Shown here in pieces: positions 1 through 10,009 of a stretch of DNA of 64,000 bases (positions within the stretch are counted from its first letter, which is position 1; each line of letters begins with the position of its first letter). Location: positions 1,195,001-1,259,000 of the forward strand of contig CAUJGJ010000397.1 of NCBI GenBank assembly GCA_963170055.1, in the 5' to 3' direction. This DNA is from Halisarca cf. caerulea (taxonomy: Eukaryota > Porifera > Demospongiae > Chondrillida > Halisarcidae). A program made the position numbers and the translations under genes. Below the pieces are notes generated by a model, which ran no database searches, was not told the origin of the DNA, and was given only the letters and a program-made list of their open reading frames with translations.

Positions 1-240
1 TGTATTTCAAACTTAGTGCCCATACAACTATAAAGATGCAAGCATTGCTTCTGCAGTACAAGACAACAGTTTTTGCCTTGAGAAGCAAGGTGTTAGTGAC
101 CTAAGGCTGAAAAGAAACCATGCCTACTTTTATCAGGTGTGTTTTATTCCTAACTTTTAGCTGTGCTGATAAATTAATGTAAGCACTGCATGTCTTTTTA
201 GTATTCACAGTTCATTGTTTTTATTCTGGTTCAATGCCAG

Positions 241-695
241 TTGTTTTGCACTGGGAAGGAGTACTGTGATTTTATAGTCTGGACAAAGAATGACATTTTT
301 GTAGAGAGGATCCATACTGATACAGCCTTCTGGACAACAAATATCCCAAAAGCTGAAACCTTCTTCAGGACAGCCATTTTGCCAGAAATTATTGGCCGCT
401 TTTATTCCCGTCCAGCGGAAGTACATTCTATGGACACTTCTTTAACACCTGCTACTAAGGATGGCTTGCAGATAACAGAGAATCAACATCCCTCTATCTC
501 AACTGAACTCATGTACTGTTATTGTCGGGGACCAGAGGAGGGCGAGATGGTGGCTCACAATGTCCGTATACTTGGTTTCATCTGTCTTGCTTGGGATTGA
601 AGTCACCCCCATCATCAAGAACATGGTACTGCCCTAACTGCTGGAAGCTTCCTGAGTTCAGCCGGAAAAAAAGGAAAACCATTGTTCACGCCTAG
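241..695 (+). pseudogene. C-terminal part of YqaJ-type accessory protein with PHD finger, frameshifted
   Basis: The reading frame 241-600 encodes a segment related to the tail of the accessory proteins at 31442-33517 and 47005-47918 (shared pattern CDF.V......FVERI and AILPEI.G..Y), followed by the start of a PHD zinc finger (CYCRGPEEGEMV). A one-base frame change at about 563-572 moves the rest of the finger, WFHLSC and WYCPNC, into another frame that ends at 693-695. The upstream SAP, SWIM and nuclease parts would lie before the window or in earlier exons. In ISL2EU-like elements this protein is a putative nuclease helping transposition. This copy cannot make a complete PHD finger as it stands. 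Confidence 0.68.
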
Positions 696-734
696 CAACT
701 TCTGTTGCTCACAAATATTAATCAATTACATGCA

Positions 735-2195
735 TTATTCAAAAGGTACAACAGACTCGCACAGGTTAATTAAAGCACATGCAACTACAACAATTTTGTC
801 CAATGTAGTGTTTGCACCTGATCCACTGTTGACAAAGTCTATTGGCACAGTTGAGCTCAGAAGTGTGTACTTCTGCCTAATGTTCCCGATGACTCTTTCC
901 ACATGTATGCGCACATTGGCAATGCGTCGTGTTTGTTCCACTTCAATAGCACTCAACTGCTTCTTGCCTTTGGTGAATGCAGGAACAGTAATAGTGGCAC
1001 AGTATAGGCCAACTGACTCCTTGATATCAAAACCATGATCGGCCAAGATGGTATCCCCTGGAATCAAGTTGCTGTGTAGCCCACAGTTTTCAGTGAGATG
1101 CTTATCGCTCACTCTGCCTCCCCATCCTCCAGATATAAAACTAACAGTTCCTTGTGGTGTAATGCCAATAAGATATTTTACTGTGTTATGGTGTTTATAT
1201 GATGAAAATGTCTTGGCGCGAGCCAATACAGATGTTGGCCGCTCAAGAAATATTTCGAAACAATCTATGATTACAACACATTTAGGACAGTACTTTCTGA
1301 AGTCCATTGGCATCATTTTGAGGAGGATGTCTCGCTCTGGCCATATGATCAATGGTCTCAATTTCATATACATAGTTTGCAGTACTTGTGAAAATGTCCG
1401 ACTTACTGTTGACGGATGGATTTTGAATCGATATGCTAGATCTTGCCCCGAAAGATTCAAACGTAGTCTCATGAGTGTCATGAGAACTTGCTGAAAAGGT
1501 GACAGCGCTGCACGCTGCATCAAGTGTGGTTGAAGGTAATCTAATAGTATGCTAAATGTATCCCAGTTGTTCAAGCCTGTGTAAAACCGTGTCTTCTGGT
1601 CATTATTCTTTAATCCATCCACTACCAAAGCCTCTTCATTCAGTCTTGCTGTCAGTCTAGCAACTTCATATTTCAATGCCTGTATCTCTTTCTTGCTGTT
1701 CTCTTCAGCGGTCTGCAGTGATGATATCTCCTTGCAAATTTCTTCCATTTCCACACCTGTAATATTTGTCTGTATCTCCACTCCTAAGATTTCCTCGTCC
1801 TCTTCTGGGCTATTCGCTCCAAGGTTTGCTTCCACTTCCAATTGGGATTTATTGCTCGCTCTTCTTTCTGCTCGCTCACATCTATCACTATTTGTGGCCC
1901 TTTTCGTTGAATATCCCAGCTTCAAGGATGGTGCCCAATCTAGATTCACCGTATCGTAGAGCGAGGAAGGCGATCCTGATAGAAAATGATCCGAGCAGAC
2001 ACGGGTGTATGGGTAGTTTGCTGGCCTTAGATCATCCCTGCGTATCCGTCTGAGCCACTCAGCTCTCCTTCTCATCGTCAAATCCCGAGTTTCCACGCCC
2101 TGTCGAATGATGACTGAAGGTAGGCGGAAAAAATGTTTGTCCTTGTTCCTGTTACCCCTGTTTCCACAGCCAAAAACTGCACAAAAGTTCACCAT
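735..2195 (-). CDS. THAP-domain DDE transposase of ISL2EU-like element #1
   Basis: A single uninterrupted frame of 486 residues. Residues 1-90 form a THAP zinc-finger DNA-binding domain (C5, C10, then C67 and H70 in RVCSDHF). Residues about 150-195 are a coiled coil. Residues about 205-290 are the helix-turn-helix that precedes DDE_Tnp_4 domains (QDLAYRF, STVSR). The nuclease core follows, with candidate acidic residues D311 (IIDCFEIF), D386 (ILADHGF) and E433 (IHVERVIG). The protein would bind the element ends in the nucleus and cut and rejoin DNA. No stop or frame break is seen, so this is the only apparently intact transposase among the three elements of this type here. It lies tail to tail with the accessory gene at 241-695. 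Confidence 0.85.
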   Translation of the reverse strand: MVNFCAVFGCGNRGNRNKDKHFFRLPSVIIRQGVETRDLTMRRRAEWLRRIRRDDLRPANYPYTRVCSDHFLSGSPSSLYDTVNLDWAPSLKLGYSTKRATNSDRCERAERRASNKSQLEVEANLGANSPEEDEEILGVEIQTNITGVEMEEICKEISSLQTAEENSKKEIQALKYEVARLTARLNEEALVVDGLKNNDQKTRFYTGLNNWDTFSILLDYLQPHLMQRAALSPFQQVLMTLMRLRLNLSGQDLAYRFKIHPSTVSRTFSQVLQTMYMKLRPLIIWPERDILLKMMPMDFRKYCPKCVVIIDCFEIFLERPTSVLARAKTFSSYKHHNTVKYLIGITPQGTVSFISGGWGGRVSDKHLTENCGLHSNLIPGDTILADHGFDIKESVGLYCATITVPAFTKGKKQLSAIEVEQTRRIANVRIHVERVIGNIRQKYTLLSSTVPIDFVNSGSGANTTLDKIVVVACALINLCESVVPFE

Positions 2196-2273
2196 ACCAA
2201 TATGCTATTCGTCGCTAGGAGAAACGCACAATGTACTCCAACATGGCCGCCCTCGATTGAGTGACGTCAAAGC

Positions 2274-2295
2274 CACGCCCACTGCAAGGGGTCTA
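2274..2295. repeat. Right terminal inverted repeat of ISL2EU-like #1 and TA target
   Basis: Read inward from 2293 the end is GACCCCTTGCAGTGGGCGTG; the flanking TA is 2294-2295. The same GAC... start occurs at both ends of the related element 31321-38421. Confidence 0.55.
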
Positions 2296-3201
2296 TATAT
2301 ATATGTCAACAACATGGCGGACTTTTAGGCGGTAGTCGAAGTCGTTGGTATTATTCAGTGAATCTTGTGTATTTGCTTCTGTTTTCGTCAACGAAGAATC
2401 TTTAATACCTAAAGATTTGGATTGAGAGTTAATCACGAAGATTCAACTCGCTCTGAGAATTTCCGTGGGCCTTTAATTTTTAGAGGTAGAGCGAGTGGTT
2501 TAAAGTTGTTGTCTTCGTTTTAGAAGTTGTGAAAGGACTCGAAAACTGACAAAAGCTGTTAAGCCAACTCATCTAACAAGGAAGAGAACTTTGACGAAGC
2601 ATTTAGGACGGAAACGTTGTTGGAAGGATGATTTTACTGAGACATTGTACCTTACGCTACCGCGGAAGCCCATGGAAACGAAGAAAAGGCTAAAGAAAGC
2701 TTCGGAAACAGGTAAGATGAGTGTGGAAAACGTTTTGTCTTTTACTTATTATGGAGTGCTTGAACGCTCATGTGAAAGTGTTTTAACAATGTTTAGTATG
2801 AGCAGGTCTTTAATAAAATAGTTTCTCAATGTATTTTCGTGGATATGTTTGCGTATGTGTGTGTGTAATCTTGTGTATGTGTGTTTGCTTAGGTCTACTA
2901 ACCATAGATACTATGGTTCAACACGTCAGAGAATAGGACGCAGATGTTTGGATGAGAAGAAAACCTTTGAACCGCAACAGTATGGAAACAACGGGAAGAT
3001 CCAAAGAAGTTTGGGGAACAGGCAGGTAAGATGAGTGATGAAAGCTCTGTTTGGAATTAGCAAACCGTTTTCGACGGTTAAACTTGTATGACAAGTGTTT
3101 CGGCGATGTTTAGTGAAAGCAGGCCTTCAGTAAAAAAGAATTTCTTCAAGTAGTTGTTTTGGATCTTTTCGCGTTTGTGTATGTATGTATCTATGTTGTT
3201 T

Positions 3202-3273
<72 letters not shown>

Positions 3274-3495
3274 ATTGAGTATGTATGGTGTTTGTGTGTG
3301 TGTGTGTGTTTGATACAACATATAGTAGCATGCTGTAGTGGAACCAGGTGTGTAGTGAAGAGGTTCCATTGTGTGTGTGTGTGTGTGCTTTTGTGGTTTC
3401 ATTGATTATTGTTCTTTCTTTTCATGTTCAGAATATAGACTAAAGCATTGTTTCTGAAGGCCTTTGGTGAAATTGTAAGGGTTTATTTGGATGTG

Positions 3496-3552
<57 letters not shown>

Positions 3553-3558
3553 GTCACT

Positions 3559-3618
<60 letters not shown>

Positions 3619-3741
3619 CCTATTTGCAATCACTTGATACACCACATTGGTTATAGTACCATGCTGAAGTGGAACCAAGTGTGTAGAGAAGAGGTTTGAC
3701 TGTGTGTGTATGTATGTGTCCTTTTGTGGTTTCATTGTTTA
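2294..3741 (+). mobile_element. Element G1, 5' portion (continues at 20086)
   Basis: This block repeats in the same orientation at 47981-48925 and in reverse complement at 18196 down to 13000 (with a Kolobok inserted). It starts with a TATATA tract and ACATGGCGGACTTTTAG (a four-codon frame, Met-Ala-Asp-Phe-stop), then carries modules of about 300 bp with splice-donor-like AACAGGTAAGATGAG (about 2704 and 3014) and acceptor-like TTTGCTTAG (about 2884), separated by (GT)n tracts. No long coding frame is present. At 3741/3742 the Helitron interrupts it: TTCATTGTTTA here joins to TTGTTCTTTC at 20086. Confidence 0.75.
3204..3620 (+). repeat. (GT)n microsatellite tracts in G1
   Basis: Two long GT tracts (about 3204-3269 and 3494-3617) with short interruptions. 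Equivalent tracts sit at the same internal places in G2, on the CA strand because G2 is reversed. The histidine-threonine or cysteine-valine frames over them are not genes. Confidence 0.95.
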
Positions 3742-3780
3742 CTAGCAGGTAAGCCTGCCTTCGGCGGGCTCACCTGTTAT
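3742..3780 (-). repeat. Helitron #1 3' terminal hairpin and CTAG end
   Basis: The stem pairs AGGTAAGCCTGCC with GGCGGGCTCACCT (imperfect) around a TTCG loop on the plus strand, three bases from the terminal CTAG at 3742-3745. This structure signals termination of rolling-circle transfer in Helitrons. Confidence 0.82.
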
Positions 3781-3886
3781 GTCGCGCTGTATGCATTGTT
3801 GCATCATGTGCATTGTCGCATCATGTGCATTGTTGAGTTGAGCAGTGACAGTCACTATGAATAATATATTTCCGAGACTGTAATGA

Positions 3887-5702
3887 TTAGTACAAAACCT
3901 CTTTGTAGACAACATTTCTAGTAATTCCACCTGGTGCATGCATCACTACTGAGTTATATGATCCACTCCTAGACTGTGCAACATACAGCATGCCATGACA
4001 AAAACATGGAGTGCTCAAATCAATGCCTAACTCTTGTAGTGTTTGCCCTTGCGATTTATTAATTGTCATGGCAAAACAGGAACAGGAAACTGCAGTCTTC
4101 TGAACTGGAAAGGCAGCTCACTATCTGAGGGGACTAAAGGAATTCTTGGTATGAAGACCACTTCACCAGCGAATGGACCTTGAGAAATTGTAGCTTGTAT
4201 GAGGTTAGGCAAACCTTTTGTAATAACACATCTGGTGCCATTCATTACCCTTGGAGGATCAAGTGATCATAAGAGAATGATTGGACATCCTTGTTTTAAG
4301 GTGAGAATATGTGGTGGAAGGTCAGAAAGTTCGATGGAGTTGAGAAACTCTGTTGGAAAGTGGGCAGCCTTATCTACAGTGAGTGCAGAATCAATAGACT
4401 TGTAGGTAATAACTTCCCCTGGAAACTCATGGATCAAAGCATCATTGATCCGTTTAACAGTGTCATTAAGTGGAGCTAATATGGCCCTCTCAGAAAGCCA
4501 TTTTGAATCTTGGGCATGTTCTGAAAGATTCGGGTAAACCTTCAACTTCATCTCCCCAAACGATTGTGTACAGTTGATGAAGTCTGGCAATGCGATGGCA
4601 TCAGGTAGTTCATGATCAGCATTAGGATATGAGCCATCTCCAATTGACAGTAAATACTCTGCAAACGTACCTGCCTGTTCATCACCCCACATATATACCC
4701 GCATATTGGTGGTAAGATGAAGATTAGTGATGGATTGCCAAAGATAAGAATGTTTCAGAGAAGCATCAACGATGTTGGCTCGAGTTCCATTTCTCACAAC
4801 TGGCAGAATCTGTCTGAAATCCCCACAAAGTAGTGTTGTAATGCCACCAAAAGGAGCATCTGTTGATCTGATGTCCCGTAGTGTACGATCAACAGCTTCA
4901 AAGGCACACCGATGTGTCATTGGTGCTTCATCAACAATAATTGCCTTGCTATCTGGGATCACTTTGGCAAGGATAGTACCCTTTTTGATATTACGCATTG
5001 GTAGTTCCTGCCTGTGAACATCGAGTGGAATTTTGAACCTGGAATGCAGGGTACGGCCACCAGACAGCAGTGTTGCAACAATACCACTTGAGGCAGTGGC
5101 AAGGGCAATTTGATTTGTTGATCGAATTGTTGCCAATATTGTGTTAATTAAGAATGTCTTTCCAGTTCCTCCTGGTGCATCTAGGAAAAAAACTCCACCT
5201 GCAGCAATTAAATTGACAGAAAGTTGCTCTATTATTGTAGTCTAATGTTATGGCCTATTCAGGGAACTGTATGCAAAAACCAACCTTTGTTTCTGTCTAC
5301 AGCAGACATGAACTGTTGGAAGACGGCAAGCTGATCTACAGTTATGTTTTCTTGGTTTGTGGATGAAATCAAACCCTGTTCTTCAGCTATATAGTTGGTT
5401 TCCCATTGGTATTCACGTGCCAGTCTTTCACCTGCATTTTGTGTTGGAACTGGTAGTCTATAGGTGGAGAGCTCTTGTCCACCCATGCATAGTACCTTGT
5501 CTTGTATGTCATTTAGTGCCTGGTTGTACATGTCATCAGAAAGGTAAGGTCATCCTCTGACAGGTTGATGCGATGGTGATGTAAAAAATCCTTGATCATA
5601 CTGTCCCGGTGGTTGTCCCAGAGTGCAAGAGGATCCCTGGGCTCACAGGTTGAAAGGATCACGGCATAAAGGGTTCTTACCTGAGTGGGTATTTGCAGCA
5701 AC
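3887..5702 (-). pseudogene. Helitron #1 Pif1-like helicase portion (C-terminal third of RepHel)
   Basis: Minus-strand frames give, in order, a linker (5702 down to 5259), a Pif1 superfamily helicase with Walker A FFLDAPGGTGKT (about 5190-5155), Walker B IIVDEAPM (about 4930), LLCGDFRQILPVV (about 4820-4785), and the C-terminal motif NKSQGQTL with LYVAQSR (about 4060-3970). The domain unwinds DNA during rolling-circle transposition. Frame changes occur near 5520-5260, 5250-5200 and 4265-4070, so the copy is inactive. It continues the Rep part at 10010-11176 across the Gypsy insertion: LALQEA at about 10010 joins VLLQIPTQ at 5702. Confidence 0.85.
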
Positions 5703-5707
5703 ACAGC
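5703..5707. repeat. Target-site duplication of Gypsy (left copy)
   Basis: ACAGC here equals ACAGC at 10005-10009. Deleting one copy with the element restores the Helitron frame. Confidence 0.85.
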
Positions 5708-5889
5708 TGTAGTAACTTTACTCTAACTCTAGAATCGCGACGATAGCAACTCTACACTAAACACTCACTGAATCATCATTACAACACGTGGTCAAAGGTA
5801 TAATCATGTGATCTAACAAAAGGTCATGCACATGCTCTAATCAGAAACAATCACTACACAAAATAACTAGTCTACACAAAGTTAGTATA
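5708..5889 (-). repeat. Gypsy 3' LTR
   Basis: 182 bp, same sequence as 9823-10004. In the element's orientation it starts TATACTAAC and ends CTACA. Confidence 0.9.
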
Positions 5890-5901
5890 TCTCCTCCCTT
5901 T

Positions 5902-7323
5902 TCAGTAGGTCAGTCTATCCGGAGGACGATGGTTTCTCGTAGGGTAGCGACGGGTGCTCTCAGTTGTTGATACGTTATCTCCACAGATAGGTGGTGAGGG
6001 TAACTTGATAGTATCAGACCAGGAGGAGTTTGGCGAACTGTTAGTTGATTTTGCTGCAGGCGAATAACGAATGCGGATGTGATCTACATGACGTCTCCAC
6101 ACCTGTTCCGAGTTTACCACTCTTACTAGGTAAGAAACGGGGCCTGTCTTCTTCACAATGGTGCCAGGTACCCACGGTGAACCTTGGCGGAAATTTTTGA
6201 CGAATACTTTATCACTTGGCTGAAATCCACGTTGCTTTGAGTGACTATCATGTTGATTCTTTTGTTCCTGTTGTTTCCGGACAATTCGTGACTGCAGGTC
6301 CGGTCTGAGTAAGTCCAAGCGAGAACGAAGGCGATGACCCAACAATAATTCTGCAGGCGCCACACCAGTTGTTGTTTGTGGCGTATTTCTGTAAGCAAAT
6401 AGAAAACGTGACAGTTTCTCCAACACTGAACCCTGAGTCATTTTCTTTAATCCCATTTTGAATGTTTTTACTGCCCGTTCCGCAAGGCCATTAGAGGCTG
6501 GGTGGTATGGTGACGAAGTCAAATGCTTTATTCCATTGGACCTTAGGAACTGTTCAAACTCTTGACTGATAAATGCTGACCCATTGTCAGTGACAATGAC
6601 TTGTGGGATACCAAACTGTGCAAACAATACACGCAACTTTTCAATGACTGCTAGGGAGCTGGTTGTCGATGTTGGAAAAACTTCAATCCATTTACTGTGG
6701 GCATCAACTGTCACGAGGAAGTTGTGTCCCATGAAAGGTCCCGCAAAATCCAGGTGCAATCGTGACCACGGAGTTCCTGGCCAACTCCATGGATGCAATG
6801 GAGCTGCTGGAGACACTGGTTGGCATGTTTGACACTCCTGACAACTCCTAACCAGGTTCTCGATGTCGCCATCAATCCCCGGCCACCACACATACATGCG
6901 TGCAAGAGATTTCATTCTAGATACTCCAGGATGCCTGGAATGCAACTCCACTAGTACTGTTGACTGTAGAGATGGTGGGACCACCACACGGTTTCCCCAC
7001 AGTAAACAACCATCTTGAACCGATAGTTCATCTCGGCGAGAATAATATGGCTTCAAATCCTCCTCCTTGCAATGGTTGAACCAACCATTTCGAACCAGGT
7101 GTAATATGCGTGAAAGAATTGGGTGTCGTGATGTTGCCTTTCGAATAGCTGTGACATCTGTTGGTGTATCTTGCAAGTGTTCCATCAAGAGAACAACTTC
7201 TTCTGGAACTGTGATGTAGGTTCCTGATAAAGTGGTAACCGGCTCATAGCGTCTGCATTGCCATGACTTTCTCCCGAGCGATAGCAGAAGGTGTACTCGT
7301 ACGCTGCTAGAGTTAAAGCCCAC
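5902..7323 (-). CDS. Gypsy integrase region of pol (shifted frame)
   Basis: A frame of 473 residues overlapping the end of the gag-RT frame. Real pol sequence begins near PEEVVLLMEHL (about residue 40). It contains the H2C2 zinc-binding segment (HSRHPGVSRMK ... CQECQTC), the integrase core with catalytic D (LHLDFAGPF), D (VTDNGSAF) and E (NGLAERAVK), and a C-terminal chromatin-binding-like tail. Integrase joins retroelement DNA to the host chromosome. Codons before about 7240 in this frame only overlap the RNase H frame. The shift relative to the upstream frame is one base step at about 7185-7240, either a mutation or a recoding site; other frames in the element need none. Confidence 0.87.
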   Translation of the reverse strand: MGFNSSSVRVHLLLSLGRKSWQCRRYEPVTTLSGTYITVPEEVVLLMEHLQDTPTDVTAIRKATSRHPILSRILHLVRNGWFNHCKEEDLKPYYSRRDELSVQDGCLLWGNRVVVPPSLQSTVLVELHSRHPGVSRMKSLARMYVWWPGIDGDIENLVRSCQECQTCQPVSPAAPLHPWSWPGTPWSRLHLDFAGPFMGHNFLVTVDAHSKWIEVFPTSTTSSLAVIEKLRVLFAQFGIPQVIVTDNGSAFISQEFEQFLRSNGIKHLTSSPYHPASNGLAERAVKTFKMGLKKMTQGSVLEKLSRFLFAYRNTPQTTTGVAPAELLLGHRLRSRLDLLRPDLQSRIVRKQQEQKNQHDSHSKQRGFQPSDKVFVKNFRQGSPWVPGTIVKKTGPVSYLVRVVNSEQVWRRHVDHIRIRYSPAAKSTNSSPNSSWSDTIKLPSPPICGDNVSTTESTRRYPTRNHRPPDRLTY

Positions 7324-9782
7324 CTTTGAATCCTTGCTGATGCTTGGGTTGGGATAGCTATGATTTCCCCAAGTAATCCTAGGAGTGGCTTGTGGTCCGT
7401 GATCAAGGTGAATTTACGTCCATACAGGTATGCATGAAATCGCTTGACACCGAAAATGCAGGCGAGGCCCTCCCTCTCCAGTTGACAATACTTTTGCTCT
7501 GCTTTGGTTAGTGTTCGAGAAGCAAAACCAATTGGCTTGTCACTGCCGTCACTGAATCTGTGTGAAAGAACGGCACCTACGCCATATGGTGACGCATCAC
7601 AAGATAGGACCAATTCTTGAATCGGATTAAAATGAACAAGGACTTGAGATGATAATAGGAGGTCCTTGGACTGTTGGAAAGATGCTTCTTCCTTCTTGGT
7701 CCATTTCCATGGTACTGCTGTACTCAGCAATGCGTACAATGGTGCTAATCTGGTAGCTAGCTGCGGCAAGAACTTCCCGTAATATGAGATTAATCCTAAG
7801 TATGACTTGAGCTCACTCACGTTCTTCGGTGCAGGAGCCTTTTGAACAGCCTCAATCTTGTCAGGCATTGGGTGAAGGCCTTCTCGATCAATAATATGGC
7901 CCAAGTATTGTACAGACTTGGCCATGAAAATACATTTGCCTTTTCGGAGCCTAAGTCCTGCTGCCTGTAGTCGTTTCAGAACTTCCCGTAGGTTGGCCAA
8001 ATGCTCCTCCTCAGTACATCCTGTGATCAGTATATCATCTAGATATACGACTACATGGGGGATCCCTTGCAATATGCACTCCATTGTGCGTTGGAATATG
8101 CCTGGTGCTGAGGAGATGCCATAGGGCAACCGATTGTATTGATAGAGCCCTTTATGTGTATTCACCACGACATACTTCTTTGAGTCTTCCTCTAGACAAA
8201 TCTGTTGATATGCCTGACTGAGATCCAATTTCGTAAAACATTGTCCCCCTGACAATTTCGAGAAGAGGTCCTCGATTCTCGGTATCGGATAGCGATCTAG
8301 CTTGGAAACTTTATTAGTGGTTAGCTTAAAGTCTCCACAGATTCGAACTGATCTGTTATTCTTCAAGACTGGTACGATTGGGGCGGCCCAATCAGAGAAT
8401 GCTATTGGTGAAATCACTCCATCTTTCTCTAGATTTTCAAGCTCTTGTTCCACGAGTGGCCTTAAGGCATATGGTACAGTGCGTGCCTTGCAAAACATGG
8501 GTTTTGCATCCTGATCAACATGTATTGTTGCTTGAAATCCTTTTAATGTGCCCAAGCCCTCTTGGAACACCTCCGGAAACTCTTGACAAACACTACTCAC
8601 TTTGGTAACTGTTATGTGATGCACTGATCTCCAATCTATGCTGAGTTTCTTGAGCCAGTCTCTCCCCAATAGGTTTGGGCCGTTTCCATCGACCACGAAT
8701 AGCGGAAGCTCCATCTTCTGGGAATTATGTTCCACCTCTACTGTCAGTGATCCTAAGTTCTTTAGCGGTTCCTCAGCATACGTTCGAAGTGCTACTGATG
8801 ATGCTTGAAGAGGTTTTCCATTGAATTTCTCCCGGTACGTTGCTGATGACAGGACAGACACAGATGCTCCTGTGTCTATCTCCATTACAATTGGTTGCTT
8901 GTCCACCTGTACCTCAAGTACAAATGGGTTGCTACTGGATTTGTCTCGTGTTGTATAAATCCTATACAGTTGATATTCTTCTACTGAAGCTGTGTCCACT
9001 GTATGTATACCCTTTGGCGAACGGGTGTTGCTTGGTTTCTTGGTCTTGCTGTAGCACATCTTTGATAGGTGCCCTAGTTTCCCACATGTATGACACTTGG
9101 TCGACCTATGCTTACACATTGAACCAGGATGGCCTGTAGCCCCACATCTGTGACACTCCTGGTTACTTTTGCCCCCTCGTTTAAAAGAGGACGACCTGAC
9201 CTTATTTAGACTTCCTTCCTGTGGACTAGGTTTGCTGTCAGTTGAGGTTGGCTGAATTGCTTGGGCATTTTTCACAGCTGCCTCCATACTCAATGCTAAT
9301 TCAGTGGTTTTCTTGAATGTCAGGTCAGTTTCAGCTAGTAGCCGTTTTTGTATCTGTAAATCACCGATGCCGCAAACTATCCTATCACGCAGCATGTTGT
9401 CTAAAGTGTCTCCGTAGTTGCAGAATTTTGCTAGCGCTCGCAGCTCTGCGATGAACGTAGCGACTGATTCTCCAGGTTGCCTCACACAGGAGTTGAACTT
9501 AAAACGCTGCACTATTTCGGAAGGAGTAGGGTTATGATGTTTCCATAGTGCTTGCACCAATTGGTCATACAAAAGTTCTCCCGGTTTCTTCGGTGTGATC
9601 AGGTTACACAACAATTTGTAAGTACTGGGGCCCACCATGGACAAGAAAACAGCGTGCTTTTTGTCGTCATCCTCGATACCGTTTGCAGTGAAAAAATGGG
9701 ATATCCTATCTTCGTATTGTGTCCACTCTTCTTGCGATGGAACAAATTCCCCAACGTTTCCAAACAAAACAGCCATTGGCAA
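7185..9782 (-). CDS. Gypsy gag-protease-reverse transcriptase-RNase H polyprotein
   Basis: 865 residues in one frame. Gag-like region 1-200; two CCHC zinc knuckles (C210-C213-H218-C223 and C230-C233-H238-C243); aspartic protease with D303 in EIDTGAS; reverse transcriptase with FTKLDLSQAYQQ and active-site YLDD at 580-583; RNase H from about 690 (LSCDASPYGVGAV, then ITDHKPLL) ending near NADAMSRL. Gag and pol are fused without a frameshift. The start at 9782 follows the 5' LTR by 40 bp. The protein makes the element's particle and copies its RNA into DNA. The frame is open, but the integrase lies in another frame, so this copy may not make complete pol. Confidence 0.92.
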   Translation of the reverse strand: MPMAVLFGNVGEFVPSQEEWTQYEDRISHFFTANGIEDDDKKHAVFLSMVGPSTYKLLCNLITPKKPGELLYDQLVQALWKHHNPTPSEIVQRFKFNSCVRQPGESVATFIAELRALAKFCNYGDTLDNMLRDRIVCGIGDLQIQKRLLAETDLTFKKTTELALSMEAAVKNAQAIQPTSTDSKPSPQEGSLNKVRSSSFKRGGKSNQECHRCGATGHPGSMCKHRSTKCHTCGKLGHLSKMCYSKTKKPSNTRSPKGIHTVDTASVEEYQLYRIYTTRDKSSSNPFVLEVQVDKQPIVMEIDTGASVSVLSSATYREKFNGKPLQASSVALRTYAEEPLKNLGSLTVEVEHNSQKMELPLFVVDGNGPNLLGRDWLKKLSIDWRSVHHITVTKVSSVCQEFPEVFQEGLGTLKGFQATIHVDQDAKPMFCKARTVPYALRPLVEQELENLEKDGVISPIAFSDWAAPIVPVLKNNRSVRICGDFKLTTNKVSKLDRYPIPRIEDLFSKLSGGQCFTKLDLSQAYQQICLEEDSKKYVVVNTHKGLYQYNRLPYGISSAPGIFQRTMECILQGIPHVVVYLDDILITGCTEEEHLANLREVLKRLQAAGLRLRKGKCIFMAKSVQYLGHIIDREGLHPMPDKIEAVQKAPAPKNVSELKSYLGLISYYGKFLPQLATRLAPLYALLSTAVPWKWTKKEEASFQQSKDLLLSSQVLVHFNPIQELVLSCDASPYGVGAVLSHRFSDGSDKPIGFASRTLTKAEQKYCQLEREGLACIFGVKRFHAYLYGRKFTLITDHKPLLGLLGEIIAIPTQASARIQRWALTLAAYEYTFCYRSGESHGNADAMSRLPLYQEPTSQFQKKLFS

Positions 9783-9822
9783 AAAAAAAATCTTTCCTAT
9801 AATCTATCCTCGTCGCCAAAAA

Positions 9823-10004
9823 TGTAGTAACTTTACTCTAACTCTAGAATCGCGACGATAGCAACTCTACACTAAACACTCACTGAATCATCATTACAAC
9901 ACGTGGTCAAAGGTATAATCATGTGATCTAACAAAAGGTCATGCACATGCTCTAATCAGAAACAATCACTACACAAAATAACTAGTCTACACAAAGTTAG
10001 TATA
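9823..10004 (-). repeat. Gypsy 5' LTR
   Basis: 182 bp, identical by eye to 5708-5889. It carries the element's promoter by family knowledge. The right-hand duplication ACAGC is at 10005-10009. Confidence 0.9.
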
Positions 10005-10009
10005 ACAGC

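Larger units (their letters stand above)
1..2293 (-). mobile_element. ISL2EU-like DNA transposon #1, left end outside window
   Basis: The element holds a THAP/DDE_Tnp_4 transposase on the minus strand and, on the plus strand, the 3' part of a YqaJ-type accessory gene, a pairing known for the ISL2EU group of the IS5/Harbinger-like superfamily. The right end reads inward GACCCCTTGCAGTGGGCGTG and abuts TATATATA at 2294, which fits a TA target duplication. The left end lies before position 1, so the second inverted repeat cannot be checked. It is inserted in the (TA)n tract of element G1, just upstream of that element's ACATGGCGGAC box. Confidence 0.72.
5708..10004 (-). mobile_element. Ty3/Gypsy LTR retrotransposon with identical LTRs
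   Basis: Two 182-bp direct repeats (5708-5889 and 9823-10004) bound a 4297-bp element with a 5-bp duplication ACAGC. By eye the two LTRs show no difference, which indicates a very recent insertion. Order on the minus strand: 5' LTR, a primer-binding region starting TTTTTGGCGACGAGG right after the LTR, gag-protease-RT-RNase H, integrase, the purine tract AAAAGGGAGGAGA (about 5890-5902), 3' LTR. There is no envelope gene. Domain order (integrase last) and motifs place it in Ty3/Gypsy. Confidence 0.93.
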
